Shown: positions 28,848-43,629 of the stretch, piece after piece
How positions within the stretch are numbered: position 1 is the first letter of the stretch
How the letters are laid out: each line of letters begins with the position of its first letter
Assembly (NCBI RefSeq): GCF_017591435.1
Contig: NC_059301.1
Location: 4,117,640 to 4,181,639 of the forward strand
DNA: 64,000 nucleotides
Direction of reading: 5' to 3'
DNA from: Portunus trituberculatus
Lineage: Eukaryota > Arthropoda > Malacostraca > Decapoda > Portunidae
Made by a program: the position numbers and the translations under genes
Notes under the pieces: model-generated
Told to the model about the DNA's origin: nothing
Databases searched by the model: none
Seen by the model: only the letters and a program-made list of their open reading frames with translations

Positions 28848-29060
28848 CTGTCTATGGAGATGCAGCAGAGGTGAAGGATAGACACGGTTGAGAAGTAGAC
28901 GTCCATGCTGTTCCATAGGTCACACATAAGCGCCCCGAACAGCCACGTCTGTGTGAGCTGGACACTCGCATTGAACACCATGGCCATTAGCGCCACCAGC
29001 ATGTCCGCCAGCGCCATGGACACCACGAAGTAGTTGGTGATGACACGCAGCTTGTGGTAC
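28848..29060 (-). CDS. OctbetaR: Octopamine beta receptor, coding exon 2 (ICL1, TM2, ECL1, TM3, DR of DRY)
   Basis: This 213-nt exon completes R107 and encodes residues 108-177 plus two bases of R178. The acceptor is CTTCTTCAG before G at 29060, the donor AG/GTAAGCC at 28847. ICL1 reads YHKLRVITNYF; TM2 has LAD with D126 (2.50, sodium site). ECL1 leads to C153 (3.25, disulfide) in MCDLWN. TM3 has D160 (3.32, the amine-binding aspartate) in the DVYFST motif and ends in CCISID. TNYFVVS, NASV, DVYFST and LHLCCIS are signatures of beta octopamine receptors, as distinct from alpha-type octopamine, tyramine and dopamine D1-like receptors. The intron splits the arginine codon of DRY. Position 122 is Met and 166 is Val where I recall Leu and Ala in insect relatives. 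Confidence 0.97.
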
Positions 29061-29084
29061 CTGAAGAAGGGAAGGTTATGTATT

Positions 29085-29548
29085 AGAGGAGAGATTCATC
29101 GAGAGATCATGAAAAGCGAAGGAAAGAGACAAATAAGAGAAAATGGGAGGACGTAAGGGAAACTGGAAAGAAAATGAGAAGGAGAAAATGAGACGAGGAA
29201 TAGAGCGAGAAGGGAAATGAGACGACGATAGAGATAGGAAAGAAAATGAGAAGGAAATATGCATAAAAGAGGGGGAACAAGGAGACATATGAAGATAACA
29301 GATGATAAAGAAGAAAAAGAAAGAAAATGATTGGGGAAAATGAATGAAAGATAGAGATAAAAGAAAGAAGAGAAGCAGGTGAAGAATAGATGATGCAAAG
29401 AAAGAGACAGGCAGGGAAAAATGAGAGGATAAGACAAATGGGGAAGAAAATCAGGAGGAAAGAAATATGAGTACAGAAGCAGGATGGGAGGAAAAGTAAA
29501 AAAAAAAGTGAGAAAAGAGTTAAGGAGAGGAAAATGAAGACAATATGG

Positions 29549-29550
<2 letters not shown>
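29085..29550. repeat. Purine-rich tract
   Basis: About 460 bp of A/G-rich sequence (GAAAATGAGAAGG-like words), continuous with the GA array that follows. Ser/Phe/Leu-rich minus-strand frames are artefacts. Confidence 0.8.

Positions 29551-29551
<1 letters not shown>

Positions 29552-29628
<77 letters not shown>
29552..29628. repeat. (GA)n microsatellite
   Basis: Uninterrupted GA array of 77 bp. Confidence 0.98.
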
Positions 29629-29631
<3 letters not shown>

Positions 29632-29878
29632 CAGTGTATCGTTATGATTTATGAAAAGAGAAGAGTCTTGCATAATTTCTAATGAAGAAATATTATTGAG
29701 GCAATATATTTTCTCTCCTTCCCTCCCTCTCTCCTCCCGCCAAGAAGCTCGAGTTGCATAAAGAAAGAGTTCGTGCTGTCCTGCTTCTTTTCTTCAGTTA
29801 TGGCTCAGTTATTTGTCCGAGTCCGGTCGTATAGCCAGGCAGTTTTACTTCGTCTTCTAATTGATTGGGATATTTGGA

Positions 29879-29879
<1 letters not shown>

Positions 29880-29966
<87 letters not shown>

Positions 29967-29969
29967 CTG
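29880..29969. repeat. Compound (CT)n(TATC)n microsatellite
   Basis: 69 bp of CT followed by five TATC units. Confidence 0.97.
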
Positions 29970-30820
29970 TTTAAGTGTTAGTGTATCGAAAAATACTTGT
30001 CCTTGTCCTTACTATCTGCATGAGCACAGAGGCATGTGGTCGGGCGCAGCAGCCTGTGTTGTTTGTAAATCTTGGTTAAAGTTGTAGTTGAGAGGCGGTG
30101 CAGGGCGAGGCAGTAGTTGCATTAAAAGTACCGCTGCTGCCTCACGATGAAATACAGGCAGATGAAATAGATGCTTATATAGTACTAGAAGAAACTACAA
30201 GATTTGAAGCGGTGTTTGTGTTGAAAGTATCGTTAAGTCATGAGGAAAAAAATATAGACACTTTATTAACAATTTCGTGTTTTACTTCTTTTTTATAGAT
30301 CACATAAAAAAACTAGTAATATATAAGATCGGGTGTGTTTATTTTCAATCTACTATTTTATTACACCCATTTCCAAACAATTTTGTATCTAAATAGACCA
30401 TAAAACGAGTTGGAAGATGTTTACCTTCCATTTTACTCTCCGATTACAACTATTTATTTACAATCCCATCGTCTTCACTACAGAACAGAATCATTTTAAA
30501 AAGGTCTTATGTGAGGGAGAATGCTTTTCCCCTCACTACCACCACCACCACCGCCTGGACAGCTGTGAGGCGGCCCGCATCTAACGAGGGAAAGCCTGTC
30601 CCGTGTCTCGGCTGTTGTCTGTTCTTTATATGCATGTAAAATGGCTCTAATATCCTGCGTGTTCCCTGTTAACTCCAGGCTATGGAAACGCTGAACCAAG
30701 AGAGTGCTGAGGATGGACGGTCTTGGTTGGCTCTCGTCTTGTAAGGAGAGTATCAAGAAGTTCGTACTCTCACATACTATGAGCAGGCTCTGTGTGAAAC
30801 TTATAGAGTGCTTTTGTGGG
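29970..30820. other. Unique intronic stretch
   Basis: No supported gene. It contains a short CCACCACCACC run at 30538-30555. Confidence 0.4.
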
Positions 30821-31220
30821 GTTTTCATGATCCAGTTGGGTGAACGTTAGAGAGGTTTTGAAGTGTTTACAAATTCTGGTTGAAGTTTACAGGGTGTGTC
30901 AAGAGTGTTTTGATGACTCCAGTAACTGTTTGATAGGATTCAGTGGAAGTTAAACAAGTTTTCAAGTGCTGCCATGATCGTGCTGGTAGTTTAACATGTT
31001 CTATTGGAATGTATAGGAGTTTTCAAAGGTGTTCTGTTTTTTCTGATGGTGATTTAAAGAATTCTCGTGGACATTATTTTATTTCAAGAATATCCATGAT
31101 TTTATTTCAAGAATATCCATCATTTTATGAATAATTGAACATGCTATTGTAGATGTTTTATGATTTTCTTAGAGAATTTTCATGATTCCTTTAATATTTT
31201 CAGAAAAATTCTAGACTACA
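30820..31220. repeat. Degenerate tandem repeat related to the 53-kb minisatellite
   Basis: The motif TTTTCATGAT/C followed by a TTTAACA-like word recurs irregularly every 60-85 bp (around 30829, 30914, 30975, 31044, 31183). The same motif structure is seen with a longer period at 53000-53880. Confidence 0.5.
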
Positions 31221-31224
31221 AAGA

Positions 31225-32530
31225 AAAAAGACTAATGAAAATCTTACTAATTATCCACGTAATGTATAAAGAATGGTATTTCAAAATGAAGCAGGTGTGA
31301 GGGAAAAATGTGCGGCGTGTAGCTATATTTCCACTCGTTTGTTCACTCGTGCCGGGGCAGAGCGGTGATGAAAGGGAGTAACTTTTAATTGGCAATTCGG
31401 TGTACTGGTTATTAGATTTCTGGGTATTTATTTCGGCCGTGTCTGGTATCGACTAATTGAGGGTAATATATCCACACGCCTGAGAGTTAATTGCACTGTT
31501 TCACCTGTGTTACCGGTGCTGCTAGTACCTCGTTGGATTGTGGACGAGGTGCTTTAACTGCTAATTTTGATATGATTTATTTGATCTGAGTGACATATGA
31601 GTAAAATTAACTAAACTGACGATATTTTAGGAATGCCTCTTGTTTCATCTGATTCACGTATATGACTGAGCTAATTAGAACTTTCTGATGTTAGTCATGT
31701 TTCATCTGAGTGTCGCAATTATTGAACTCCGGAAAAATGTAACTACGTGTTGGTGCTGAAATATTTTTTTTTTCTTATTTTTTAACTATCGCCTTTGAAG
31801 TGTATGCTCTAAAATTCCTCAAGATCTTTTCACTTTCATTTTTATATCCAAATGTTGCTGGCGTGTTATCTCAGACAATTATGAAAGGTGGTGGAAGGTA
31901 TTAGGAATTTCAATTATTCTAGTAATTGTTTAACAATAAGAAAAGTCATCCATAAAAGCATTGAAATTTACATCTTCACCCTTTGACAAATAGTCCTTAT
32001 GAGAAAAGAAAAATTGGTTAAAGAATACAACTCAAGAATGATAACACGCTTTACCAGTCAGAACGTCAAACAAAACAATACCAAACTCTCTCTTTTTCGT
32101 TGCATGCAGAATCATCATCTCTGCAGCCTTAGAGAGAAAAGGAATTGCCTAAGAATTCAGCTCTACACAGACAATACACCTCAGCAGTCAGAAAGTCAAA
32201 CAAAGCATTTCCCTCCAGGTGTTTACATAGCCCCGCGTGTATCATCATTTAAAACACCACACGTACTGCTCTTTGTGATCCTGACACTCCATGAAAACGA
32301 CAACTTTTTTGCCTATGAAGTATATATGTACGTACGTTTCTTTTTTTTATTTGGAGAGGAGGTGAGACGCAGTAAAGATCATCCCACACAACGCAGCCTT
32401 CCTCCCATGGTGCGTGTGGGTCCGTGTGTGTGACTTTCGTGACAACACACAAAGGAGGGAGGGAAGGAAGCTCTCGTCTCGATTTTCTCGCTTCCTTGTA
32501 TTAGTGGATTGCTTGAGTGTTTGCACTGAA
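31225..32530. other. Unique intronic stretch
   Basis: No supported gene. A 144-codon frame at 31999-32433 (plus) has no recognisable domain and lies in intronic sequence of the receptor. Confidence 0.4.
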
Positions 32531-32536
32531 CCCTTG

Positions 32537-32657
<121 letters not shown>

Positions 32658-32776
32658 TCTACTTTATGTTTATTGTTGTTGTTTTTTCATCTGCCCTCCT
32701 CCGTCCTCTCTCATCCTTCTCTTTGCCTCTGTCCTTTACTTTCTCTCTCTCCATTTCCGTCGTCTCTAGGTTTTCC

Positions 32777-32954
<178 letters not shown>

Positions 32955-33177
32955 CTGTCATTCTCCCTCCTCCTCCTGTCAGCCTCCTGGAAACTGTGAA
33001 GAAGGGAAAAAAAAACTTGGGAAAGAAAAAAGGTCGCTGGACGTGTGCACTTTGAGGGAAAAAAGACTCATCCATTAGCCTTCTCGAGGGAAAAAATGGT
33101 CTCGACATTATTTTCTTTACTTCATGAAAACGATATTCACGAGTCCAGGGGCCAGAAGAGTTAAGTTTGCATCAAGC

Positions 33178-33535
33178 CCAGAGCCAAGTGAAGGAGAAGG
33201 AAGGAGGAGAGGGAGGAGGGAAGGAAAGAAAGGAGGAGGGACAGTGATGAGGAAGAGGAAGAAGAAGAAGAAGGAAAAGAAGTAGGAGCGGGTGGGGAGG
33301 GAGAGGGAAAAAAGAGTGAGAGGGAAGAGAAGAAGAAAAGGAGTGGGTGGAAGGAATAAACAGTGCAGGGGAAGGAGGAGGGACAGTGATGAGGAAGAGG
33401 AAGAAGAAGAAGAAGGAGGAGGAGAAGTAGAAGAAGCGGGAGGGGAGGGAGAGGGAAAAAAAGTGAGAGGGAAGGGAGAAAGAAGAGAAGAAAAAAAGGA
33501 GTGGGTGGAAAGAATAAACAAAAAAGAGCAAAAGT
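33178..33535. repeat. Purine-rich tandem duplication (units about 142-159 bp)
   Basis: GGACAGTGATGAGGAAGAGG occurs near 33239 and 33381, and GAGTGGGTGGAA at 33341 and 33500, showing an imperfect two-copy duplication inside GGA-rich sequence. Confidence 0.85.
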
Positions 33536-33670
33536 AAAGAAATATGAGACGCGTTACTCCTTTTTTACTTTAGTTTTTATATCAGCATAGCTTTCAGATT
33601 TATTTGCGTTTTTGGTGAGCCAGGTAAGAGTTAAGAGTATATGAATCCCAGACCAGCTTAGTGAGGGAGA

Positions 33671-33671
<1 letters not shown>

Positions 33672-33739
<68 letters not shown>
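33672..33739. repeat. (GA)n microsatellite
   Basis: Uninterrupted GA array of 68 bp. Confidence 0.98.
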
Positions 33740-33742
<3 letters not shown>

Positions 33743-33744
33743 TA

Positions 33745-34845
33745 TTATAACAAACCATAAAAAAATGTGGTAATAAACCTTTTCATTTTCATTTTTAACA
33801 CAAGATAATTATTTTCAATGTTCGTTTTTTTATTTTGTTGACTTATAGATTTATTTTATAAGAACGAAGAGTTATATCCTTTCTTATCCTTATTTTCGTA
33901 TTATTGTACTCATTTTCATTCATGTTCATATTTCAATAACTTACGAAAGGAAGCATTTTATTTCTATGACGGTCACGTGGTCATAAACAGCTCCGTTAAG
34001 CACCATGTGGACTCTTGTAATGATGTCCTCGTTTGAAAAAGTCACCTCGGGGGCTGATGAGATTCTTGGTGGGCGGAAGATGAGAGGGCTTGCTTGCTTT
34101 CATGCATAGATAATTAATTTGTTGTTTTTGGTATCGCTTTCTATACAGGAGAACGTGAGGCAGACGGGACGAAGGACACCCAGGAAAAGCAAGACATGGC
34201 AGAAAATTTGTGTTGAGAGGAAAAGCGATTGGAAAAATTAAAAAGAAAATAAGAAATATGTCTAAGAAAGTAGAGAGATAGGAAAGTGAGGATGAAATTA
34301 AGAAAGATGTGTAAAAAAAAGAGGAAAATAGACAAAAATGGGAACGTAAGGAAGAATAAAGTTAAGGAAAAATGTGTAAGAAAGAGAAGGGTAGAGCGAG
34401 AAAAAGGGAAAGTGAGGAGGAACGTAGGATGAGTAAGATAGAAACACAGAGGGAAAAGTGACAAGGAAAAAGGGTGAGAACTGACATATTTCACAGCAAC
34501 AAGTCACAGTACTGGAAACAACGTACATTATCTTAAGGACACCTGCAAGAATCACCCAAAAAACACCTAAAACACGAAGCACTCTCATAAAACACCCACA
34601 AACACACACAAAAAAAGCTGCATCCATAATAGACACATACGCACGTACAAATAAACACAAGACAAAAGAAAGAAAAAGAAAAAGGAAAATGAGTAAAAGA
34701 ATAGATTGTTCCCAGCATTTTCCAGTTTAAAATTTAGTAGAGGCTTTGAAAAGACGATAAATAAATGAAAAATAAATAAAAGTTTGAGAGAACTGTACTA
34801 AAGAGAAGTGTGAAATACGTAGCAGGGAAAGGATTAAGGTATACT
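33745..34845. other. AT- and purine-rich intronic stretch
   Basis: 34200-34480 is A/G-rich with GAGGAAAATAG-like words; the rest is AT-rich. Frames on the minus strand are Phe/Ser/Leu-biased and not gene-like. Confidence 0.45.
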
Positions 34846-34848
34846 GCT

Positions 34849-34849
<1 letters not shown>

Positions 34850-34921
<72 letters not shown>
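34850..34921. repeat. (CT)n microsatellite
   Basis: Uninterrupted CT array of 72 bp. Confidence 0.98.
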
Positions 34922-34922
<1 letters not shown>

Positions 34923-35140
34923 TGCACCAGTTCAGTCTTACAAGAGGTCAAAAAGTAATAGTGATACAGAAACATGTAATAATTATGTATTTGGTCTCTT
35001 TTGAATCGTACGCAAATATTTCGGTTTAAAAAAAAAATTTGTAACGCCTGAAATACTTTAGAAAATACAAAAAGACACCATTAACTTTGAAATAAAGATG
35101 TGGAGCAAAAAAAAATAAAAAAAAGCTGTCTAACATTTCT

Positions 35141-35353
35141 TTAACCCATAAGTACCATGACGCGTTTCCATATCTATTGTGCTTACCATTTGGAGATTTT
35201 ATAAAGCTTCAGAAACTTATGTGGGCGGTTAGAATAGTGAAGACTCTGGCCAAGAATCTTCTGACCGCCATAGACCCTTCCTAATATGAATAAAGTGGCC
35301 TAGTCGTACGCAAATCTCAAAGTAACAACGTATCCCGGTATTGAAGGGACTAA
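35141..35353. mobile_element. TTAA-flanked MITE, copy 1 (213 bp)
   Basis: Starts TTAACCCATAAGTACCATGACGC and ends CCGGTATTGAAGGGACTAA, imperfect inverted termini. The interior shares AATCTTCTGACCGCCATAGA and CCTTCCTAATATGAATAAA with copies 2 and 3. The right TTAA has decayed to CTAA. No coding. Confidence 0.8.
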
Positions 35354-35659
35354 GAAGATACAAATAAAGAAGTTAATTGTGCTGAGAAACCGAAAGTCTA
35401 AAGCCATTATGTAAAAGAATCCATAAAAGAAAGCAGGAAATCTCAAGAAAAGCAAACAAGAACACCCAGTAGAAAGGAAGAGTACCCAATTTATCCCTCA
35501 GTATTTGCTGGAGATACCACACCACTTTTCTTCCCGTCAAGGCGAGGCTCCGGGTAAACGCCACGAGGCCCCGGCAGATGGCGGCCAGATTACGAAAATT
35601 AAAGTTGTGTTTGTTCAAGGCGGAAAGATGTAAATGCGAGGCTGGAGGCTGCCATATTG

Positions 35660-35813
<154 letters not shown>

Positions 35814-35897
35814 GAAATAAAGTGACGTGAAATGCCTTAGTTGGATTATAAAGAAGGAAGGAAAGAAAGCTATTTCATTTGCTTCACTTGTTCAAAT

Positions 35898-35899
<2 letters not shown>

Positions 35900-35983
<84 letters not shown>
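35900..35983. repeat. Compound (GA)n(GT)n microsatellite
   Basis: 35 bp of GA followed by 48 bp of GT. Confidence 0.98.
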
Positions 35984-35984
<1 letters not shown>

Positions 35985-36166
35985 CTTCCTGAAAAAAGAA
36001 AGGGAATAAGGAAATTTAAACTGCCGTCCTACATTCCTCCCTTTCATCACTAAAACTGAAAAAAAAGAAATCCACGTGGAAATCCTCATTGGAGTGAAAA
36101 GAAAGGCAGTGTTATGTTAACTATTTTTTTTTTCTTCTTTTTTATAGCATGTTTTTATTTCTCTAC

Positions 36167-36169
<3 letters not shown>

Positions 36170-36236
<67 letters not shown>
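36170..36236. repeat. (GT)n microsatellite
   Basis: Uninterrupted GT array of 67 bp. Confidence 0.98.
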
Positions 36237-36237
<1 letters not shown>

Positions 36238-36593
36238 CAGCTACGTGAAAACTTAATCTTCCGTTATACGCTTGTACATTCCCAACTGTCACAACGAAAA
36301 AAAAAAGAATGAAAACAAAAAAATTGTATACAAGTAAAAGTTAAAAAAAGAAAACAAACAAACAAGGAAAGCAAGATAAAAACAACTTCATGTTAACCAC
36401 TTTTCTCTTACAAACTCCACAAAAAAAAAAAAAAAAAAAAACATTTCCAGTCCCACACACGAAAGAGACAGAGAAAGAAACCCATTAGTTGATACGTGAC
36501 TGCAATGCATTTATCAACAACATTACCACCACATCAAGTTTCTTATGTAATAGTGGTGTGGCGGTGGCAGTGGTGATGGTGTGGCTAAGAGAG

Positions 36594-36620
36594 GAGGAGG
36601 AGGAGGAGGAGTAAGAGGAG
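36594..36620. repeat. Short (GGA)n run
   Basis: About seven GGA units. Confidence 0.9.
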
Positions 36621-36865
36621 AAAGTGGAGCAGTGGATGAAGTAGACTTGTTACAGGAGAAAAAGCAGCGTTAATGAGATCCTGACGTTGGAAAGAAACAG
36701 ATGACAGTAGACTATTAAGGGAGATAAAGAGTCCCAATATAGATCTATCTGTGACTAAAACACAAGAAAGGACGCTGAGCTGAGGAAACTATAGTGTTGA
36801 CGAGGGATTTTAGAGGACAAGAAAGAAAGTTGCATTGTGAGGATATTGCTAGAGAGAGTAGGGGA

Positions 36866-36900
36866 TAAGGGAGAGGGAGAGGGAGAGGGAGAGGAGAGGG
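36866..36900. repeat. (GAGGGA)n hexanucleotide repeat
   Basis: About five GAGGGA units. Confidence 0.9.
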
Positions 36901-37059
36901 ATATGTATCAATAAACGTCGCAGTAAGAGGAAGAAAGACACAGCCGATACAGATGTGTTGGCAGCAGGACTGTTGTTATTAAAGGCGCTGCACGAGAGGG
37001 GAAAGAAAGTACCAATAAATGTCCATGTGGCAGGAAAAAGAAGTAAGTGTGAGTACAGA

Positions 37060-37291
37060 CATGGAGAAACAGCGACGGAGAGACAAGTAGCAAATAAGGA
37101 CAAATTACATATGTATCAGTGTACAGACGAAAGCCAAGATAGAGACAGAGCGACACAGAGACAAGGAACTCAAGTGAAAACAAATGACATACATACTAGT
37201 GTAGAAGCGAAGGCAAAGACAGACACAGAGAGGGAGAGGAAGACAAGGAACATGCAAAAGCAAATTGCATATGTACCAGTGTAAAAACAAA

Positions 37292-37292
<1 letters not shown>
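37060..37292. repeat. 80-bp tandem repeat
   Basis: CAAATTACATATG-like unit starts lie at 37101, 37181 and 37261, exactly 80 bp apart, each followed by a CAGTGTA word and AGAGACAGAG/ACACAGAG purine-rich DNA. A more degenerate unit precedes them. Related units, period about 73 bp, lie at 38185-38335. Confidence 0.85.

Positions 37293-37374
<82 letters not shown>
37293..37374. repeat. Compound (AC)n(GA)n microsatellite
   Basis: 31 bp of AC followed by GA with one GC interruption. Confidence 0.97.
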
Positions 37375-37379
<5 letters not shown>

Positions 37380-37499
37380 CAAATATTAACAAAATGCATT
37401 ACAGCAAAAGTCCGAACGTTCGTAATGCAAAACTTCGGAAAGCCCAAAACTTCGAAATTTTTCTAGTTGATCAATTAATGCTAAATTTACTAAAAATGT

Positions 37500-38180
37500 G
37501 TGTTTCTAACTAGAAAAGAAATAAATAAAAAGCCCAGGCAACACTGAAGGAACACCTCGCGGGAGTTTGTTTAATGGCGTCGATTTGAGTTTGTAAGTGT
37601 ATGCTTTCTCATACTTCATACTGCGTCTATAGATAGTTAGTACGCTCACACATCTCCCATGCACCTATCACCACGATAGTATTGGATATGATCATTTAAA
37701 ATAGTCTCATATCCGCCTCGTCCCCTCTCTTCCTCTCCCTAAACACTTTTCAGCTTCATAATTTTTGTTCATCTCTTCCCTCCTGCTCTTAATTATGCGT
37801 TCATTCCGCGTTTATACATAGATTGTACAGTAATACAGCTACCTTGAATGCCTGTGCATATAGAAAATATACGTATAGTTAGGAAAAAGCAAGAAATTTT
37901 TTTTTTTTTTGTTCCAAGCCACGGCTTCTGTCATATAAAATCATCGGTTGGTATCATCTTTTTTTCCTCATTTCCCCTCACTCACGCCATTCGGACGCCA
38001 TATGACGCCAACAGATGGATTATTATTCACTTGTGCATCTATTATTCACGTCTCGGCCTGATGGTTCATGCTTTTGAGATGGAATTGCTGAAAATAGTAC
38101 ATAACTAAAAAATAATTCGGAAAATTCGATATTTCTGAACTCTTCTATTCCGCTGCCTTCCGAAGTTTCAAATTTTTACT
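37500..38180. other. Unique intronic stretch
   Basis: No gene or element recognised. Confidence 0.4.
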
Positions 38181-38184
38181 CCAT

Positions 38185-38335
38185 GTACCAGTGCAGTGAT
38201 AGAGACAGAGACACGGAAAGAGACAGAGGCAAGACACAAGTAAGAACAAAACGCATTATGTTCCCGTGCAGAGACAGAGACACAGAAAGACAATGAACTC
38301 CAGTAAGACCAAAAAACGTACTTCCAGCATTTAGG
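38185..38335. repeat. Degenerate units related to the 80-bp tandem repeat
   Basis: TACCAGTGCAGTGATAGAGACAGAG and TTCCCGTGCAGAGACAGAG-type starts about 73 bp apart, with an AACAAAACGCATTATG block similar to the CAAATTACATATG start of the 37-kb repeat. Confidence 0.65.
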
Positions 38336-38456
38336 GTGAAGAAACAGGATCAGAGCTGAGTCACTTCCGTCCATCGAGAGAAAGAAGGGAAGTGAAGCGG
38401 AAAGAGATGATGGAAAGAGTCAGATTCGGTCTCGGTTTATTTCCTCTTAGATACAT

Positions 38457-38459
<3 letters not shown>

Positions 38460-38543
<84 letters not shown>
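38460..38543. repeat. (CT)n microsatellite
   Basis: Uninterrupted CT array of 84 bp. Confidence 0.98.
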
Positions 38544-38546
<3 letters not shown>

Positions 38547-38757
38547 GATGTGTTCCTTATTGTCATCATTTGTACATATCTTTCATGTTATGTTTGATAT
38601 CACATTTTTTTTCTCTCTTCTGTATCATTATCATCATCATTAGCAGCAGCAGCTTTATTATGATCTACAACTACATTCTTTTCGTGTGCAGAGAAGATAG
38701 CTATCAAAAATTACACTAAATCCTCGTTATTTCCTCTTTGCTTCAGATATTATTCTT

Positions 38758-38979
38758 TTAACCCTTTCAGCACCATGGCACGTTTTTTTTTTTTTTCATA
38801 TTTATTCTGTTTACTATTCTGATTCTATACAATTTCAGAGACCTATGGGGAAGATTAACACAATGAAGACTCTGGCCATTAATCTTCTGACCTCCATAAA
38901 CCCTTCCTAATGTAAATAAAATTGTTTAGTCGTACGCAAAACTCATGGTGCAAAAGTGTCCCGGTATTGAAGGGCTTAA
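38758..38979. mobile_element. TTAA-flanked MITE, copy 2 (222 bp)
   Basis: Bounded on both sides by TTAA (38758 and 38976). The left terminus is TTAACCCTTTCAGCACCATG and the right CCCGGTATTGAAGGGCTTAA, imperfect inverted repeats. The interior matches copy 1 directly and copy 3 in reverse. TTAA targets with a terminal CCC are the hallmark of piggyBac-type elements; assignment by analogy. Confidence 0.85.
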
Positions 38980-38984
38980 TCCTA

Positions 38985-42541
<3,557 letters not shown>

Positions 42542-42618
<77 letters not shown>
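42542..42618. repeat. (AC)n tract, left edge of a SINE cluster
   Basis: 77 bp of AC directly abutting the fold-back SINE. Confidence 0.98.
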
Positions 42619-42621
<3 letters not shown>

Positions 42622-42951
42622 TAGGTGAACAGGGGCTACACATGAAAGGAGACACACCCAAATATCTCCACCCGGCCGGGGAATCGAACCCCAGTCCTCT
42701 GGCTGGCTTCACAAGCCAGAGGACTGGGGTTCGATTCCCGGCCGTGGAGATATTTGGGTGTCTCTCTATCACGTGTAGCCCCTGTTCACCTAGCAGTGAG
42801 TAGGTACGGGATGTAAATCGAGGAGTTGTGACCTTGTTGTCCCGGTGTGTGGTCTCAGGCCTATCCGAAGATCGAAAATAATGAGCTCTGAGCTCGTTCC
42901 GTAGAGTAACGTCTGGCTGTCTCGTCAGAGACTGCAGCAGATCAAACAGTG

Positions 42952-42953
<2 letters not shown>
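42619..42953 (+). mobile_element. tRNA-Val-derived SINE, family A, copy 2 (fold-back rearranged)
   Basis: The plus-strand SINE body runs from the anticodon loop at about 42705 to 42953. Its first half of the tRNA head is missing. In its place 42619-42704 is the reverse complement of 42714-42796, so the first 180 bp form a long hairpin around a 9-nt loop. The end (GATCAAACAGTGA) and the AC tail are as in copy 1. Confidence 0.88.

Positions 42954-42985
<32 letters not shown>
42954..42985. repeat. (AC)n linker between SINE copies
   Basis: 32 bp of AC between a family A and a family B SINE. Confidence 0.97.
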
Positions 42986-42986
<1 letters not shown>

Positions 42987-43261
42987 ATAGTCTAGTGGTT
43001 AGCACGCTCGGCTCACAACAGAGAAGGCCCGGGTTCGAGTTTCGGGAGCGACGAGGCAAATGTGCAAGCCTCTTAATGTGTAGCCTGTGTTTTACCTAGC
43101 AGTAAATAGGTACGGGATACAATTCGAGGGGTTGTGGCCTCGCTTTCCCGGTGTGTGGAGTGTGTTGTGGTCTCAGTCTTACCCGAAGATCGGTAAGTAT
43201 GAGTTCTGAACTCTTTCCGTAGGGGAAACGCTGGCTGGGTGACCAGCAGACGACCGTGGTG

Positions 43262-43265
<4 letters not shown>
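42986..43265 (+). mobile_element. tRNA-Val-derived SINE, family B, copy 1
   Basis: The head has AGTCTAGTGGTTAGCACG (box A), anticodon loop CTCACAA (CAC) and GGGTTCGAGTTTCG (box B). The body shares GTAAATAGGTACGGGAT, TACCCGAAGATCGG and the TTCCGTAGG region with family A, but the 3' end is different (GACCAGCAGACGACCGTGG then GAATA and an AC tail). Confidence 0.88.

Positions 43266-43305
<40 letters not shown>
43266..43305. repeat. (AC)n linker between SINE copies
   Basis: 40 bp of AC. Confidence 0.97.
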
Positions 43306-43307
<2 letters not shown>

Positions 43308-43597
43308 CCACGGATCAGTGGTTAGAGCGCTGGCTTCACAAGCCAGATGACCGGGGTTCGATTCCGCGGCCGGGTGGAGATATTTGGGTGTGTCTCCTTC
43401 ACGTGTAGCCTGTTCACCTAGCAGTGAGTAGGTACGGGATGACAATCGAGGAGTTGTGACCTTGTTGTCCTGGTGTGTGGTGTGTGCCTGGTCTCAGGCC
43501 TATCCTAAGATCGGAAATAATGAGCTCTGAGCTCGTTCCGTAGGGTAACGTCTGGCTGTCTCGTCAGAGACTGCAGCAGATCAAACAGTGCACAGTG
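43306..43597 (+). mobile_element. tRNA-Val-derived SINE, family A, copy 3
   Basis: Head with GATCAGTGGTTAGAGCG, loop TTCACAA and GGGGTTCGATTCCG. Body and 3' end as in copy 1, with CAGTGCACAGTGC before the AC tail at 43598-43623. Confidence 0.9.
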
Positions 43598-43629
43598 CAC
43601 ACACACACACACACACACACACATCACGT

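Noticed and set aside
37060..37292. Regularly spaced 80-bp repeats considered as a CRISPR-like array
   Set aside because: The host is eukaryotic, the units are diverged along their length, and there is no repeat-spacer alternation.
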